NCBI GenBank assembly: GCA_008694505.1
Contig: VZDJ01000301.1
Coordinates: forward strand, 5,905,274 to 5,969,273
Reading direction: 5' to 3'
DNA length: 64,000 nucleotides
Source of the DNA: Cyanoderma ruficeps
Taxonomy: Eukaryota > Chordata > Aves > Passeriformes > Timaliidae
Position 1 is the first letter of the stretch. Each line of letters begins with the position of its first letter. Made by a program: the position numbers and the translations under genes. This document shows positions 1 through 13,520 of the stretch, one piece after another. The notes beneath the pieces were generated by a model, which saw nothing but the letters and a program-made list of their open reading frames with translations, ran no database searches and had not been told where the DNA came from.

Positions 1-768
1 CCGTTCTGCAAACCTTGTGTGGAACAGGCCTCAGAGCGAGACAATCATTTAAGCATGTCCCTAAATGCTTGGCTGGTATAACATCATAGATCCTCTGAAG
101 TCACTGGGAGCCTTCTCCTGACTTTTATGGGCTTTTCATAACATCTCCTGTGAATCAGTTTTGCAGGTGTAAGAAGAGAATATGAATAACAGCTCTTTGC
201 TGCTATTATTTGTCAGGTCTCTTTAGGCTGGAAACCCTTCAGGGCAGATCTGTCTTTCATCTGCAGGGCCTGTGCACAGAGCAGAGGTTCCCTGCCCTGG
301 AGGGAAGCTGAGAACTACCACGATGTTGTGCTCCAGGTCAAACCACTCTTAATTTATGGAAGCTCAAATATGAGGGTTTGTACACCCAGGCAGATTAAAC
401 TTGCCACTTGGTAAGCAAGTCCTGAAAGAGCTATGGCTCGGATTTTGAAAAAAAGTTGTGAGAAATGAAATCAATACTTCAGTGTGTGGTTACACTGGAA
501 TCAGCTCTTGCAGTAACTGCATGACAGCTTTGTGGACTCAACACACTTCATTTAGATCTGCATTAATCCATTGTTATTTTTTAGTTAATTATACCACTGC
601 ATTAATCTTAGAAGATATCTGAACTCAAAGAAATTTCTTATTATTCCCTGTAATGTTGGCCTCTTTTTAGCCATATGCTGTAATAAAATACCAGCATCAG
701 AATGGTAACTTAATAAAAGATCAGCATCTTGACCTGTAATGCTCCTGGATCAAAAAAATACCATGACT

Positions 769-807
769 AAAAAAAAAAAAAAAAAAANAAAAAAAAAAAA
801 AAAAAAA
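769..807 (+). repeat. Poly(A) tract interrupted by one N
   Basis: A run of A with a single N at 788. No LINE or pseudogene body is recognisable upstream, so it is best treated as a homopolymer whose length the assembly could not resolve. Confidence 0.9.
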
Positions 808-1997
808 GAGGCTTATATAAAAAACCTTCCATGTTCCATTGCCAGTTTAATCTGCAAATGAAAGGCTGAGATGACACCAAAGCAGGAAAACACAAAATAA
901 GCATGTTTACCATGCAAATAAGCTTCATTAATAGAGAAGACACTTCCCTGGACCACTGAAAATATTCCACGTGGGTGGATTTTTCTGCTGTTAGAAATAA
1001 GGTTTTCTTTTGCAATCAGCATTGCATAAGCCATTGGCAGCTCCTGGATTGTTTATTAATACATGTGTAAATGAAAAGTAGATGCAGAGATTAAAAGATT
1101 TAGCCTATTTTAATTATGTTAAGGTATAACATAAACCTTATTTGAAATTTAAAACATAGATCCTATTTCTTAGGATCTTTGTTTTCCATTTTTTTTGTGT
1201 TAATTAAATGGCCTTCCCCAACCTGAATTTTATATCTATTATTTTAAATTTCAGCTGCTGGTAGGAATACAATATTCTACTTGGATAATAAAAAATCTAT
1301 ATAGTTAGAATAATCAATCAAATAAGTCTGACCACTCTGAATAAAAATTAGAAGCTTCCTATTCTAGTTCACTACCGAATATTTGCACCTAAAAAAGTGG
1401 ACTTAGCTTTTCCCTTGAGGTTTGTATCCATGTCTTTAACAACCTCAAAAAGTGAGTTCTGCTAAAATATCTTCAGTGTATCTAACAGCTTTGGCTGCAA
1501 AGTTCTATTCTGGGCCAGTACAAAAACAGGAGGGGGCTTCACAAGGATTACAGGATGACAACACGCTGTAGTAACTACTCACAGCTTAGCAGTTTTGCAA
1601 AACTTCAGCACCCAGTCCTTTCAAAATTTGCTTGTGGAACGGGAAATTTAATTACAAAATTGAAAGAAGCAAAACCTTTGCCTAAACCCTATTGTAGTTT
1701 ATTTCTAACAGAAAAAAAAATTGATTTTTTTTTTTAAATCAGAAAACATTCATCTTGCATGGCACACCTTTCTTAGTCCTTATGTTCGTTGATGGTACTT
1801 TGACATAAAGTAGCTTAGCAGATTTGTAGTGAGAATTAGCACAAGAGGAAAACCAGAGCTCCAGAGCCACACTGCCACTGTTACCACTGCTCCTGCTGCT
1901 GCTGGGAACATGTGGGGCAATATTTAGAGTTTCAGGGCTAGTCCAGAAATTATGCAACTGTATGGAACTTCTTTTGATGCCAGAACATGTACTTTAA

Positions 1998-2029
1998 ATG
2001 ATGATGATGATGATGATGATAATAATAAT
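1998..2029 (+). repeat. (ATG)n-(ATA)n microsatellite
   Basis: About seven and a half ATG units followed directly by AAT units: a compound trinucleotide repeat. Confidence 0.95.
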
Positions 2030-4900
2030 TCTGATTGATATGCTCAGGTTGTGAGAATCCCAAAATAATTTTACTCTGAAAATAATTAGAAAGTGAGGAC
2101 TCTCAATAAACTCAGTCTGAAGAGCTGATTCTCACTAAACTAAGTATAAATAAGAGTAGCATACAAAATCACTTACCAATGATATGACTGCAGTTGTCCA
2201 CTTCTGCCTCAGTATCACTCTAAAAAGGATCCTTTTATAATTTGTTCTTCAAAAATCACAGAAACATTAAACAGACACACATGTGCAGTGTGTGATACAA
2301 TGATACATGGATTATTATTTTTTTGCATTTGAACACGTTCTATGCTCAATCTAACTTGTAAACAATGCAAAGTACTCCAAAATTCAACAGGGTGGTTTTT
2401 TGCAGTCTGCCTTCATTTAACAATAGATCTCTTACAGTAATTGTTACTAATTTCTTTGTTCTGTACATAAATACTTTAATACTTACAAATGAGGCAACAA
2501 AGAAAACCAATTTGACATTTAATGTTCCACACAGAAATCACAGACACACTGTCAAGGAATTAATTAAAATTACAGTTACATGATAATGACACCAACAATA
2601 AACACTCATATACAGGTAATAAATTAACTCATTAATTCAGCCACAACACAGTTGTAAATAAGTGTATAAAAATAGCAAACATTTTATATCAGAGCTGTAA
2701 ATGTTCCCTGTTTTTATTTCTGGGTTTTCTTCGTTGGTTGTTTCCAAATAATTAGGCTTTAATGGGATGTTAAAATGTAAATTTATTAAAGAATCTGTAA
2801 TAAATTGGTTGGGAACTTCCTAAAAACACTTCAAAAGGTTTCACGGGCTTTTTCAAGGTCTGTGTTACTCATGAAAACAAGAATCACAAAATAAAAGCAT
2901 TGGATGTGCATTTTTACATATAAATATTTATATCTCTAAATATGCATATATATAGATCTAGGTATATAGAGGCACAGAGAAATTATAGACATTTGCATAT
3001 CTGCAGGTTCAAATGTCTTTCTGCCAAATACATTTCACCGAGGGATGCAAGAACAAGAAATCCATCAAAACACTTTTAGGAACAAAATAGGCACTGTATG
3101 TAAATTGTATCGATTCTAATTAGCAGTAATTCTCCAGTTTCTGTCAGAAACTGTGGGGCTGCACGGCAGCCCTTTGCAGGCAAAACCCCCAGCACAGGGA
3201 AGCTGCAGGTTCCTGACACCAGTTTGGCCCAGGGGGAACATCCCAAGAGCATCTGGTGTCATTTTGGGCAGCTGTGTCTTTCTGTCAGAAGGAAACCCCA
3301 CCAAGCCCCACCTTACAAGACACAAGTCAGGAAATCTTAAATAATTTTTGATTTAGTTTCTCTTGGAGCTGTTTCCATGGCATAGTTTTGGAAAACAGGC
3401 CTGAGCAATGTATGCACGAGGTGCTGCAGGTGTCCTGCTGCTAAAGCTGGTGACTTTTCCTGCTGCTGACAAAGGAGTATCCCCCACAAGCCCGCACAAC
3501 ACCTGGGTGTTTTATAATCTGATCATTTTAATCCTGCAGCGTTTTCAGTAAAATGGATCTTGTAGGCACGATGTGATTTTGATTTACTGATCCACTCTTT
3601 GATAGGGAACTCAATCAGAGGTTTCACTACAGAGCAGAGCAGGGTCACATCTGCAGTGGCAAAACACATGGCATGCTCCCAAGGTACCAGTCAGGAATGG
3701 TTTTACTCCCCACACAGTTATTTATTACAAATGACTCACTGGGTATTTAAAATGGGATCTAAAATGAAGCAGGATATCACTAAGGCATATAAGCGAGATT
3801 TAGATTGTCCAGTATCTTTCAATGGAGACAATAAATTTCTTGAAACAACCTGCCCTAGTTTATGCTTAATGTTAAAATAGGTCTGTTAAAATGTTAAAAT
3901 AAAGCAATGCTTCAAACTTTAATATTTGGTGCACATACACAGTTTCTCCACAAATATCTTATTTCCCATCCTGTAGTAAAAGTGTGCTACTCCTTAGTAG
4001 GACTGATACATTCCTCACTTAAACCATAAACAACTTTTTTCAGTTGTTACTAATCTATAAATTGTCCAGGCTATGCTTTCCTCATAATAAAATGTATTCT
4101 GAGCAAGTTAACTATCTCAAACTGCAAAATCTGAACTGGTTTATTGCCATTTCTATGATAAGTACAGAAATAATTTTGGTGCTCATGAGTTTGGTAGAAC
4201 AGGTTCATTACAAGAATAGTAAAGTGTAAAGCAAATAAGAATGTGCCATTCTTCCCCTGGGCCTTGTTCTGAAAAACCCTCTACTGGATGGTCATAAAGT
4301 ATTCCAAGTGTTTTTAAAGACGAACAAAAACTAGATTCTGCTCAAAATTACAGTTACTTTGGCCACCTTGACTGCGTGTTTATGCAATAAAAATGTATCT
4401 CAAAACCAATATCATATTGTTTTTAATAGTAAGTTTACAATTTCATTGGCAAGAATGACAAGACCATAACAGCAGTAAATTTACATGTATGTCCTGTGTC
4501 CAACAATGGCTGCGTCCTTCACAAAAATTGCAAAGTTCTCAAAGTTATCAATTACAGATGAATTGGTATCTGGCTCTTTTACAGCTTTTTTTTCCCCCCT
4601 CTGAGTATCTCAAAAGGTAATTATCAGCTAGAACATAAAGTACATTTCAATTGTTTTCCCATCTAAATATGCCACTGTACCATGCCAGCATCCAATACTA
4701 TATGTGCATGCAGCAGAACCAGAAACTGTGGGTACAGGCGTGATTTTTTGCCATTTGTTAGAAAAAGTATTCGAAAACTAACATATTTCCAGGGGAAAAA
4801 AACCCAAAAATGGTATCAGAAGGATAAAGAACAAATTTCAAGCTACGCAGCTGATTTTATGTCGATCAATAAGGCTAAAATGATTTCTCTAAATTGAGGA

Positions 4901-5900
4901 ATTTGCCAGCGAATTCTCTTTAAGTGCACTCCTGATGGAGGCAATGTAAGGGGAAATCCAAAAAAACAACATAGATGCCTTTTTTCCATAGCAGGGGAAG
5001 GGAAACAGTGAGCCAAGCCAGGCTGATGGGCTCCCTCCTAATTTGCTATTTCAGGTGAAGGGAACCAATGAGCTGGATAGGCCTTAACATAATATTGTCC
5101 CAGAGTAGCAGGGAGGGGATCATTAAAGACAAGATGGGTCTTGGCGTAATTTTTGCCAACCCTGTGAAAATACATTTGGCATTACTTGTGGTGAGACAGG
5201 AACTAACCAAATTGCTGATTTTGCATAATTTCAAGGCCCTGGAATATCTACAAACTGCAGCAGAACTGCTGAACTAACAAATGGCTGATTTAACACAATA
5301 AATAGCACATAGGAAAAATAATGCAGGAACAGCATCGTCAGGACAGCTGCAGAATGAGGGGGAGAGGAACTGCTTGAAAGGAACATTGCCTTTGGAAAAC
5401 GGAATTCAAATGTCAATATGGAATACTGAAATGGGAAAATATGGGAGTTGGTTTCAGGAAAGTAGTTTCCCAAAGAAATCAAAAAACCTCTGTACAGGGA
5501 AAGGGACTCGGCACAAACAGTGAGCCGTCGGCCTGGGAAACAGAGGAAGCAGGGAAGTGAAAGCCGGAGGTTATGGATTCTTGAGGGTTTGAAAGAAAAC
5601 TCAGAAAAATACCAAGGTGGGACCAGCAGAAGCAGAGCAGCATTAAAACTTCTCGCTGGTAGGAAACAAGGCCATGGAAGCAATAGTTTCTTCAGGAACA
5701 GTGTGATGTGAGCTTGGAGCCCTGAGCTGTGAGCGTGGACACCAGGGACCAACAGCAGGGCCTGCTGGGCTGGGAATCCTTGGGACAGCCCAAGGATTTG
5801 GGAATGTTTGTCACAACCACCACTGTGCCTTTCACATTGCTGTGGCTGGATGCTGAACAGTTTGCTACAGCTGCCCATTACCATTATCATCATTAGGGTT
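4901..5900. other. Unrecognised, possibly repeat-derived block
   Basis: About 1 kb of moderately GC-richer, purine-rich (plus strand) sequence. It contains two related 21-bp stretches (around 4992 and 5053, both 'agg-gaagggaa-ca-tgagc') and a perfect 10-bp-stem hairpin at 5775-5798. A 220-codon open frame lies on the minus strand (5893-5231), the longest in the window. Its product is leucine-, phenylalanine- and serine-rich with no domain I recognise. I think the frame is open because the plus strand is poor in pyrimidine-rich stop complements, not because it codes. An old LTR or DNA transposon is possible. Confidence 0.35.
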
Positions 5901-6618
5901 CTCTCGTGAGGCTGTTAGAGCCATCCACTGCCAGTCTCTTAATTACCTCAGTATCCTAATTGTCTGTTGTTATTGATCACTTATGGCTTATCCGTCTCAC
6001 AGTTAAATATTGAAAAATCATAGCTGCATTTGATACTGCCTTGCCTAAATTAATACATGCTAATAATCAGTGTAAGTTTTTAAAAACTCTCCTATATATT
6101 TCATGTAGTCACAGTCTCTTGGTAATAGGTTGGCCAATCCTTTCTTTCTCCATTTACAGGTCAAATTAGGCAAAACCATTTGCCCTTGTGTATGGAAATC
6201 AACCCACACAGATACCCTTTTGAAAAAAGATCCATTCCCAGCTAAAGAGACTGTGATCAAAATTAGAGCTCATTTAGGAACCATAGAAAGAGAAAAAAAG
6301 CGCAAAATAAAACTCTAAGAGTCTCTGTGTGCTTCTCAAAGCTCTGGTCCCACTAAGCACTCAATGAATCAGAGTTCAGCCCCATTCCCCACTCACTGTG
6401 TCCACAGGCAGGATGGGAGGTGAGAGCTGAGTCTGCAAAATAAAGGGTGAGAGGAAGGTGTTTCCATTTTTGTCATTGTCTCTCATTGTCCAATTCTATT
6501 TTAAGTGGTAATATTCTGATTTTCCTCAAGTGGAGTCTGTTTTATGTGTGACAATCATTGTTAGGTGATCTCCCTGGCTTTATCCAGACCCACAAATTTT
6601 TCACCTCACTTTCCCTGT

Positions 6619-7000
6619 GATGAGGGGAGACCTCATTGTGGTCTGCACCTTCCTCATGAAGGGGAGAGGAGGGACAGGCACTGATTTCCGCTCTGTGGTG
6701 ACAGTGACAGGACCTGAGGGAATGGCCTGAAGTTGTGTCCGGGGAGGTGTAGGCTGGATTTTAGGAAAAGGTTTTTCACCCAGAGGGTGGCTGGACACTG
6801 GAACAGCTCCCCAGGGAAGTGGTCACAGCACCAAGCCTGACAGAGTCCAAGGAATGTTTGGACAAGGTTCTCAGGCATAGGGCTGCGGGTGATTCTTGGG
6901 TCTGTGGGTGATTCCTGGGATTGTTCTCTGCAGAGCCAGAGGCAGATTTGATCCTTGTGGGCCCCTTCCAGCTCAGGATGTTCTGTGGTTCTGTGATTCC
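6619..7000 (+). mobile_element. CR1 LINE 3' fragment
   Basis: The sequence starts with the CR1 motif tgaggggagacctcattgtg. It continues through tggactggaacagctcccca-like text ('ggacactggaacagctccccagggaagtgg'), then 'gatccttgtgggccccttccagctcaggatg', and ends in the tandem octamer tail ttctgtggttctgtgatt. This is the standard 3' end of an avian CR1. It includes part of the ORF2 end and the 3' UTR. The minus-strand open frames of 65 and 129 codons over it are shadows. Confidence 0.92.
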
Positions 7001-8442
7001 ACCCCATCCTGGTGAGGAAGGGATGAGCTAGGTGTTTGACCACAGCTCAAGGCCAACCCACCCCCAAAAAACTCCCAGGAGCAGAGATCCAGTGAGAGAA
7101 TGTCCTGGTGCTGTGACTGTGAAAGAAAGGCTTGGATGAGACTTTGAGCCACCTAGCCAAGGTCACTGCAACAACTAACCTTCATCCTGACAATGAATCC
7201 AACCAATATTTTAACTAAAAGAAGGAAGAATTTTATTTCCACTCACAGGAAATTCTACTGCAAAAGTGTGACTACTTTTCTGGAAAAAATCCTTTGAACT
7301 GTTAGACTACTTTTTCCACATTTGCATCCAAACCAATTTCCTTTAGGACAGGAAATCTTGGAACTACAACAAAGAGAATCAGAGGGTTTTTTAATAGTCT
7401 ACCACTTAGAACAGCTGTATAATATTAAGTACAATTGACACAAAGCATGTCTTGAGAGCAGCTGAAAACACTCAGTGCACAGAAAATACCATTTTGCTGC
7501 CATGCCTTGGTCTCTTTTTTAAAATTTGCTCTCAGTCTGCCAGGATGAACTAATGAGGAGAAAGATTAGAAAAAAAAAACTGACCTGGTTTGTGGTTTGG
7601 TTGGGCTATTTTCATTTTAAAAATTGTCCTACACTTGTGTTATTCCACCAGCCAGCCCTGACTTGCCTGGAAGCTGCTCACTAAGGACCAAATTCCCTCA
7701 ATAAGTAGCACAGCACTCACATAATGGGCAAGGCATTCTTGCAGCCATGGTGACAGAGGGCAGCAGCTGAAGATTCCAGGGAATTAACACTCTTTTTAGC
7801 CCGTGTTTAACTCAAATTCATCTCTTCTCTGAATGCTACTGGTGAGAACTGCAAGCAAGGCATGGGGTGGGGTTCTCTGATCAATAGAGGAAGTACTGTC
7901 ATTGAAGGCCACTGGAATCACTGACTCCCTCCCTGCAGAGTTCCAAGTGGAACTTCATTAAAACTGTAGCTTTGACTACCTTGGCTGGAAATTACAATGC
8001 AGGGCTTATTACCTACTGTAGTCCTCTGATGTACATTTCACTTACCATAGATTATGAATTAATAGAGGCATGGTTTTAGATAAAGGGACGGAAGGTAAAT
8101 GTCAGCAGATGATAATATTCTCTGTATCAACATAACTTCTCATGTTGACTCTGTAGAACCTTCCCTTGAGGCTCAGTCTGGCAGTTCGTGATTTATGGAA
8201 CAGTTTAAGTTGTATATTTGATAACCAACTAACTCAATTACTTCAGTCATTATCAATCTTCTTGATAATTTTGGTTTCATTCCAATACCTGTTGGTGCCT
8301 GTGAGAAGGCTCTGTTGCTATCAAGGGAAAGGAGGTCATGTTTCAGTCTAACTGGGCTGCAATATCTGGATCATCTGCAAGAAGCAGAAAGTTCTCAGCG
8401 CTAGAAAACTAAGAACACAGTCTTTGATCTGTGGTTGGGGGT

Positions 8443-8460
8443 TTTTGTTTGTTTGTTTTC
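8443..8460 (+). repeat. Short (TTTG)n microsatellite
   Basis: Imperfect tttg units, next to a C-rich run (ttttcccccctcc). Confidence 0.8.
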
Positions 8461-8638
8461 TTTTCCCCCCTCCAGACGGTCCCAGGTGATGAGGCTACTG
8501 AAACCTGGCCCATCTCTGGCCCATCTAATAATCTTTCTGGCCACCTGACTATTTATCATGGCACTCAGTCTCAAGGATGGGAGTAGCATAGGTTTGAATT
8601 CAAGTTTCCTAAACCTGACAATTTTATTGTAGTTCCTG

Positions 8639-8654
8639 CAAATAATAATAATAA
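8639..8654 (+). repeat. Short (AAT)n microsatellite
   Basis: Five AAT units. Confidence 0.85.
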
Positions 8655-9337
8655 CAACAGCGAATTTAATATTTTTCTCGTATAATTTATTATCATTGTT
8701 AGGCTTTGTGTCTACGCTGCTTCCAAAAAAAAAGAAAAAAAGTCATCTTTTCATGTCTTTCTTATTTTTATATTAACAATTTCTTCTTTTACCAGATGCA
8801 AACCATTTGATGTTGCTAAGCTTGCGCACAGCCATTGTTATTGTTATCAGTATTAGTAATGGAATCATTATCATTCTCATCACTAAAAGCGAGCTCATTA
8901 TCTGATAAGTCAAAATTTCCTCCCAAAGATCTTGAGATATTTTATTTTCCTCATTTATATTCTCAGAAGTCATTTCTTCCTCACTTGCTGGAGATGAAAA
9001 TGCACCCGCCATAAATAAGCTGCCATTCTGCTCATTATGCAGCTTTGATTATTAATTTTTCTCATCTCCTTTGCAGCCCAAAGAGTGATTGCATCTTTTA
9101 GTGGTTTGTGGCTCCCAAAGGACTTCCTGAGAAAAGCAGCTATTGGGGTTAAGTTGTGGTTATGTGGGTTTGTGACAATGCTGGCCCAGCTGCTGAAACC
9201 CAAGGGCACTGGCGAGACTGACAGCTGAGCCAAGATCCTGGGGAAGAATTGATAATAAATGCACCAGTGACGAGCTGGCCTTTCCCTGGGGCAGAAGAAA
9301 GGTTTCCCCCTTTCTCACAAAGGCAGACTGTGGGGTT

Positions 9338-9424
9338 CTTGGGGTTGTCCACTGGCCAGGAGTCAGACTTTGATGATCCTTGTCCATCCCTTCCAACTCA
9401 GAGTGTTTTATGGCTTTATGATCC
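9338..9424 (+). mobile_element. Short CR1 LINE 3' end
   Basis: Contains ggggttgtcc, then gactttgatgatccttgt, atcccttccaactcag and the degenerate tail ttttatggctttatgat. It shares this layout with the fragments at 6.6 kb and 58.7 kb, so the three probably belong to one CR1 subfamily. Only about 90 bp are convincing, a typical 5'-truncated copy. Confidence 0.85.
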
Positions 9425-12326
9425 ATTGGCCAGGTGAGCTGCAACACCTCAGACCAGCTTTTCAGTGTTCCCTTTCACTGTGCAAGTGGGTGGCTCTTCT
9501 GTAAATCCCAGTTCTGCACAAATATCTGCTAAATTCCTCCCCTGTGCAGAACAGCAGCTCCAAGGCTGCTCCTCATCCTCACCAGCCAACTGCTCTAGTG
9601 TAGAATATTGACTGTTTTCACATCTATCTGCAGGGTAAAGTTACAGTTCGACTTCCTCTCATAAGGTTTTGTTTCATCCCTCTCTAATTTCTTCTTGACA
9701 CTACACAGACAATGAGATTTTGGGTTTTTCTTTTCCCTCAGATCTGCTTCTTCGACCTGGGAATCCTTTTCTCCTCCACTCTTATGAAATGCCACTTCAT
9801 TGTGTACCTGGGTTCAGGAACAGACTTGTCCAACAAGAAGTGCCAGCCCATGGAGAGCAGGATCTTTGGGAGTAAAATATAATCAGGCAGAGGGGGAATT
9901 GTTTTGGTTTAGTTGCTCTGTTTTTGTTCTGCTTTTCACTCACAAAGAAATATTTCTGATGATGTGGTACAGAAAACTACCTGATGTGTGAGCTGTAAGT
10001 GGCCTTTTAAAATTTAATTAACTTTATTTAATGGGTTTCATGCATTTGTAATATCAAGGAGCCACATTACTGAAAATTAGTTTCAGTAATGTTCTTCTGA
10101 TATTACTGCACAGCTATTTGTTGCCAAATGGAAAGAAAGCTAATTACTGGACTTAGTTTCTCACACAGATATTGCTTTACCCATCTTCCCTCACACAACA
10201 TAAAATTATGTATTCATGCATGCAACTAAATAATATTTTTATCTGGGATTAGCTTGACCCCTTTAGAAAACTGAGTTCTTCTGTTTGTTTAGTCAGGAAC
10301 TTTCACAGCCAGTGAAAGTATTTAGATTCTTGATTTCCATTTAATTTGCAGAGTTTAAATTCTCTTTTTTTAACTCAAATTATGCCTGGAGAAAGGCATA
10401 ACCCTGACATCAGCCCCCTAACCAGGCCATGGCACTGAGCAGATTGTTCTAACAGCTTTATATCAAGAACTCACCATTTCTTCCCAATTTACTGGGCAAA
10501 AACCACTTAATATTTAATTCAGCCAGACTTTTGGAGGAGAAATCCAGATTGAAGCCATGTTTTGAAAGCTTTCAACTTTGCTTCTTCCTAGAAATAACAC
10601 AAATATTGAAAGGATCTGGAATTTTTGCGCAGATCTTACAGGTCATTATTCAGTTTGGAAAAAAAATGTGGCTTTAAAATGTCACACAAGTATTTTGCCA
10701 ACAACAGAAATGTCATCGCTATATAATAAACTTCCTAAAAATAAATTTAATGCATGGGAACAGAATGAATCCATTTCAAGGCCACTGTTCCAGCAGAAAG
10801 ATGGAAGGCAAGGAGTGACAATTTTTAAGGAGACATGGCAAATACATTTCATCATCATTACACTGACTGCACCAAACCTGGAAAGAACATTGGGTTTTGT
10901 TTAATGGGAATTCACATTTTCTCTGCATTTTGCTATTAATTGCAGGCTGGTCAAAACTAAAAAAGCAATATTAAACACAGAAAAAAACTATGGCAATTTA
11001 ACTTTGAATTTACACCTGCTTTAAGTAGAGAGAGTGCACTCAGTATGTTATGAATCTGGGTTCATTTCAGACAGAGCTGTAGCATTTTATAGATTTTCCA
11101 TAAAACAAATCATATATTATATATAAATATATAACTTTTGCAGTATTTATCTATTTTTCTGTAATGATCAACCCAGAGAGCAAACTATGCTGGCTAAATT
11201 AGATATATTGCATGAAAACAATCAGAAACAACAACAAAAAAAACCCCAAACCAAACAAAGCTATTTTCCTTTATTTGTTCTCTCACCTTAATGTTCTGCC
11301 TTCTCTGGTATCTAGTGGAGAAACTGGTTTCTAATTTTTAATCTTACATTAAATTTAATACTACATTAATATTATAGTTAAAGCCCCAACCAATAAACAA
11401 GCAACAACTTGCATTTATACATTTTAATGACTTTAATGAGAAAAAAGGTATGGAAAACTTAAAAACTTTATATGAACTATATGTACATATTTGTCATGGG
11501 AAGCAACTCCAATTAAGCATCATCAGCCAGTTCTCTCCTGGAATTTGGATGACTTAACTCATCCCAAGTCAGCTGATGTTTTATTTCCCACTCACATTCA
11601 TCCACACCTCAATTCTTGTGAGGTCAGAAAACATTTAATGTGACAAAGAAATTTCAGTATGAAATTAAGCACAGAGAGAATTATAATTTTTGATTACTTA
11701 TCCAAAATGATGGAGAAATTAATCCAAGCTATTAATTTGTCCTTTCACTTTATCTGAGATAGACCAAAACAAATTACCAGGGTTTCTACTTATATTGTGA
11801 TTATGGATTGCAAAAAGTTCTCACCTGCACATACTCACAGCATGGTTTAAGAAAGACAAAAATGCCTTATTTGTTATCAACTGGATCCCCTGCAGGTGAT
11901 TGAAGAGTTCTTGAAAATACCAAATTTAGAGACCTTTAAGATTGATGTCTTTACAACAAAAAACACTGACATCTTTTCTAATTAATTTCAATAAACAATG
12001 TCAGAAAATTACAAACATTCTTCCCCTAACAGTGGCAATATAGCTTTAGCAGAATACAAGTATTTTAGTTACATGATATTCTTTTTGCTGGTGCAACATG
12101 AGAGATCTTTTACTTATTTATTTGAGTTAGAGATTGCACAGAAGAATTCTTCAAAACAGACAGAGGTTTTGTTAGAGTTATTGAACTTACCACAGGGAAC
12201 AATATGATTAAACCTCTGAGGTAGGCACAGGAGACTTTGCTCTATTTTATTTGCCACAGCCACAGTATGGATATGAGTCTATTAACTTTTGGGAGAAAAT
12301 TTGAAAAATATGATGCCTTCATAATA

Positions 12327-12403
12327 CAGGGAGGTGGTGGAGCCACCACCCCTGGAAGCGTTCAAGAAATGACTGGATGTGAAATGGTTGGATTCTATGA
12401 TTA
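12327..12403 (+). mobile_element. Short, internally deleted CR1 3' fragment
   Basis: Contains agggaggtggtggagccacc, cacccctggaagcgttcaag and ggttggattctatgatt. The text jumps from the 'gactggatgtg' block directly to the terminal octamer region, so the usual intervening part is missing. Confidence 0.8.
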
Positions 12404-13492
12404 ATGAAGATAATCCATAAATTGTGCAGAAAAGGATTTCCTTACCACTTGTAGCAAGAGCTCCAAGTCAACTAGGATAAAAAATGTAAAACCCGAACAT
12501 TTATGCCAAGCAAAACAGTAAACCAATTGTAAGAGATCACAATTTCACCTGCAGGAGAGAGAAATACAACCATGGCGAGCGTGGCAGGGGAACCTCAACT
12601 CGGCAAAACTGCAACAGTTTCCCTGTGGAAGAACCACACCAACAAAAACTGAGCATTCCCACAGTGGTCTGGGATTGTTTTGGGCACCACTTTGCTTTGT
12701 TCTTTCCCTCAGGTTCTGTGGAGTCTCCCAGTAACTCCATGGTTACCTGGGGGCTCTGCCTTTGAGGGCAGAGCACAGCAGGCACCTTCCTGCTGGTTTA
12801 AAGAGTTTCTTTACCTTCCCCAGGCCAGCCTGGCTCATGCAGAAAAGCAGTTTTCTACTGAATACAACAGTGGACTGTGCATCTTGGAGGGTTTTTCTCC
12901 TGAATTCTCATGAACGGCTCTGGGCGTTGCATTAATGCTTAATTTCCCTGTACATACATTGGGAAAATAATCCTTACTGCACAGGATAAAGAACTTACCC
13001 AACCTGAAATTCTGAACAGATCTTTGCAGCCTTCCAGCTGCTCCACATATTATCCCTCTGTGCTCTTCCTGCTCTGCTTTGATATATGATGCTGCACAAG
13101 TTTCAGACTTTCAAGTATCATTGATAGATTCAACCACTTTCAGTTTTTAAATGGCTTTTCTGTCCTTCATTTAGAGGGGGGAAAAAAATCTTGTAACATT
13201 CAACACGTGCTAGAATTGCCAGGAGATAAATTGTCTTTGATTTTAAATGTGTATTAATGGGTCAATATTCTCCTTTCTTGCTATATACAGATCTCTCATT
13301 AATTATATTGTCACTACAGCTGCAGAATGAATTTGACCTTATTCGTTGAGCACCATGTTTTAGTATTAATAGTTTTTGTTCTTAACAGCAATTGGGAAAT
13401 ACGGCCAGACATCGTGATTGATATATTCCCATCTTTATAGCAGGGTTCTACTCATTCAAAAGATGCAATATGGAAGAGGGAATCAATAACAA

Positions 13493-13520
13493 TTTCTTTC
13501 TTTCTTTCTTTCTTTCTTTC
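13493..13520 (+). repeat. (TTTC)7 microsatellite
   Basis: Seven perfect tetranucleotide units followed by a T/A run. Likely polymorphic in length. Confidence 0.97.

Larger units (their letters stand above)
1..4900. other. Intergenic AT-rich DNA, no gene seen
   Basis: Downstream of NAALADL2. It holds an A-tract with an N (769-807) and a trinucleotide repeat (1998-2029). No exon, RNA gene or known repeat beyond these was recognised. All open frames are under 100 codons and show no family resemblance. Confidence 0.6.

Noticed and set aside
813..1034. Small frames next to the poly(A) tract, considered as a processed pseudogene with a tail
   Set aside because: No recognisable gene body lies upstream of the tail, and avian genomes have few processed pseudogenes.
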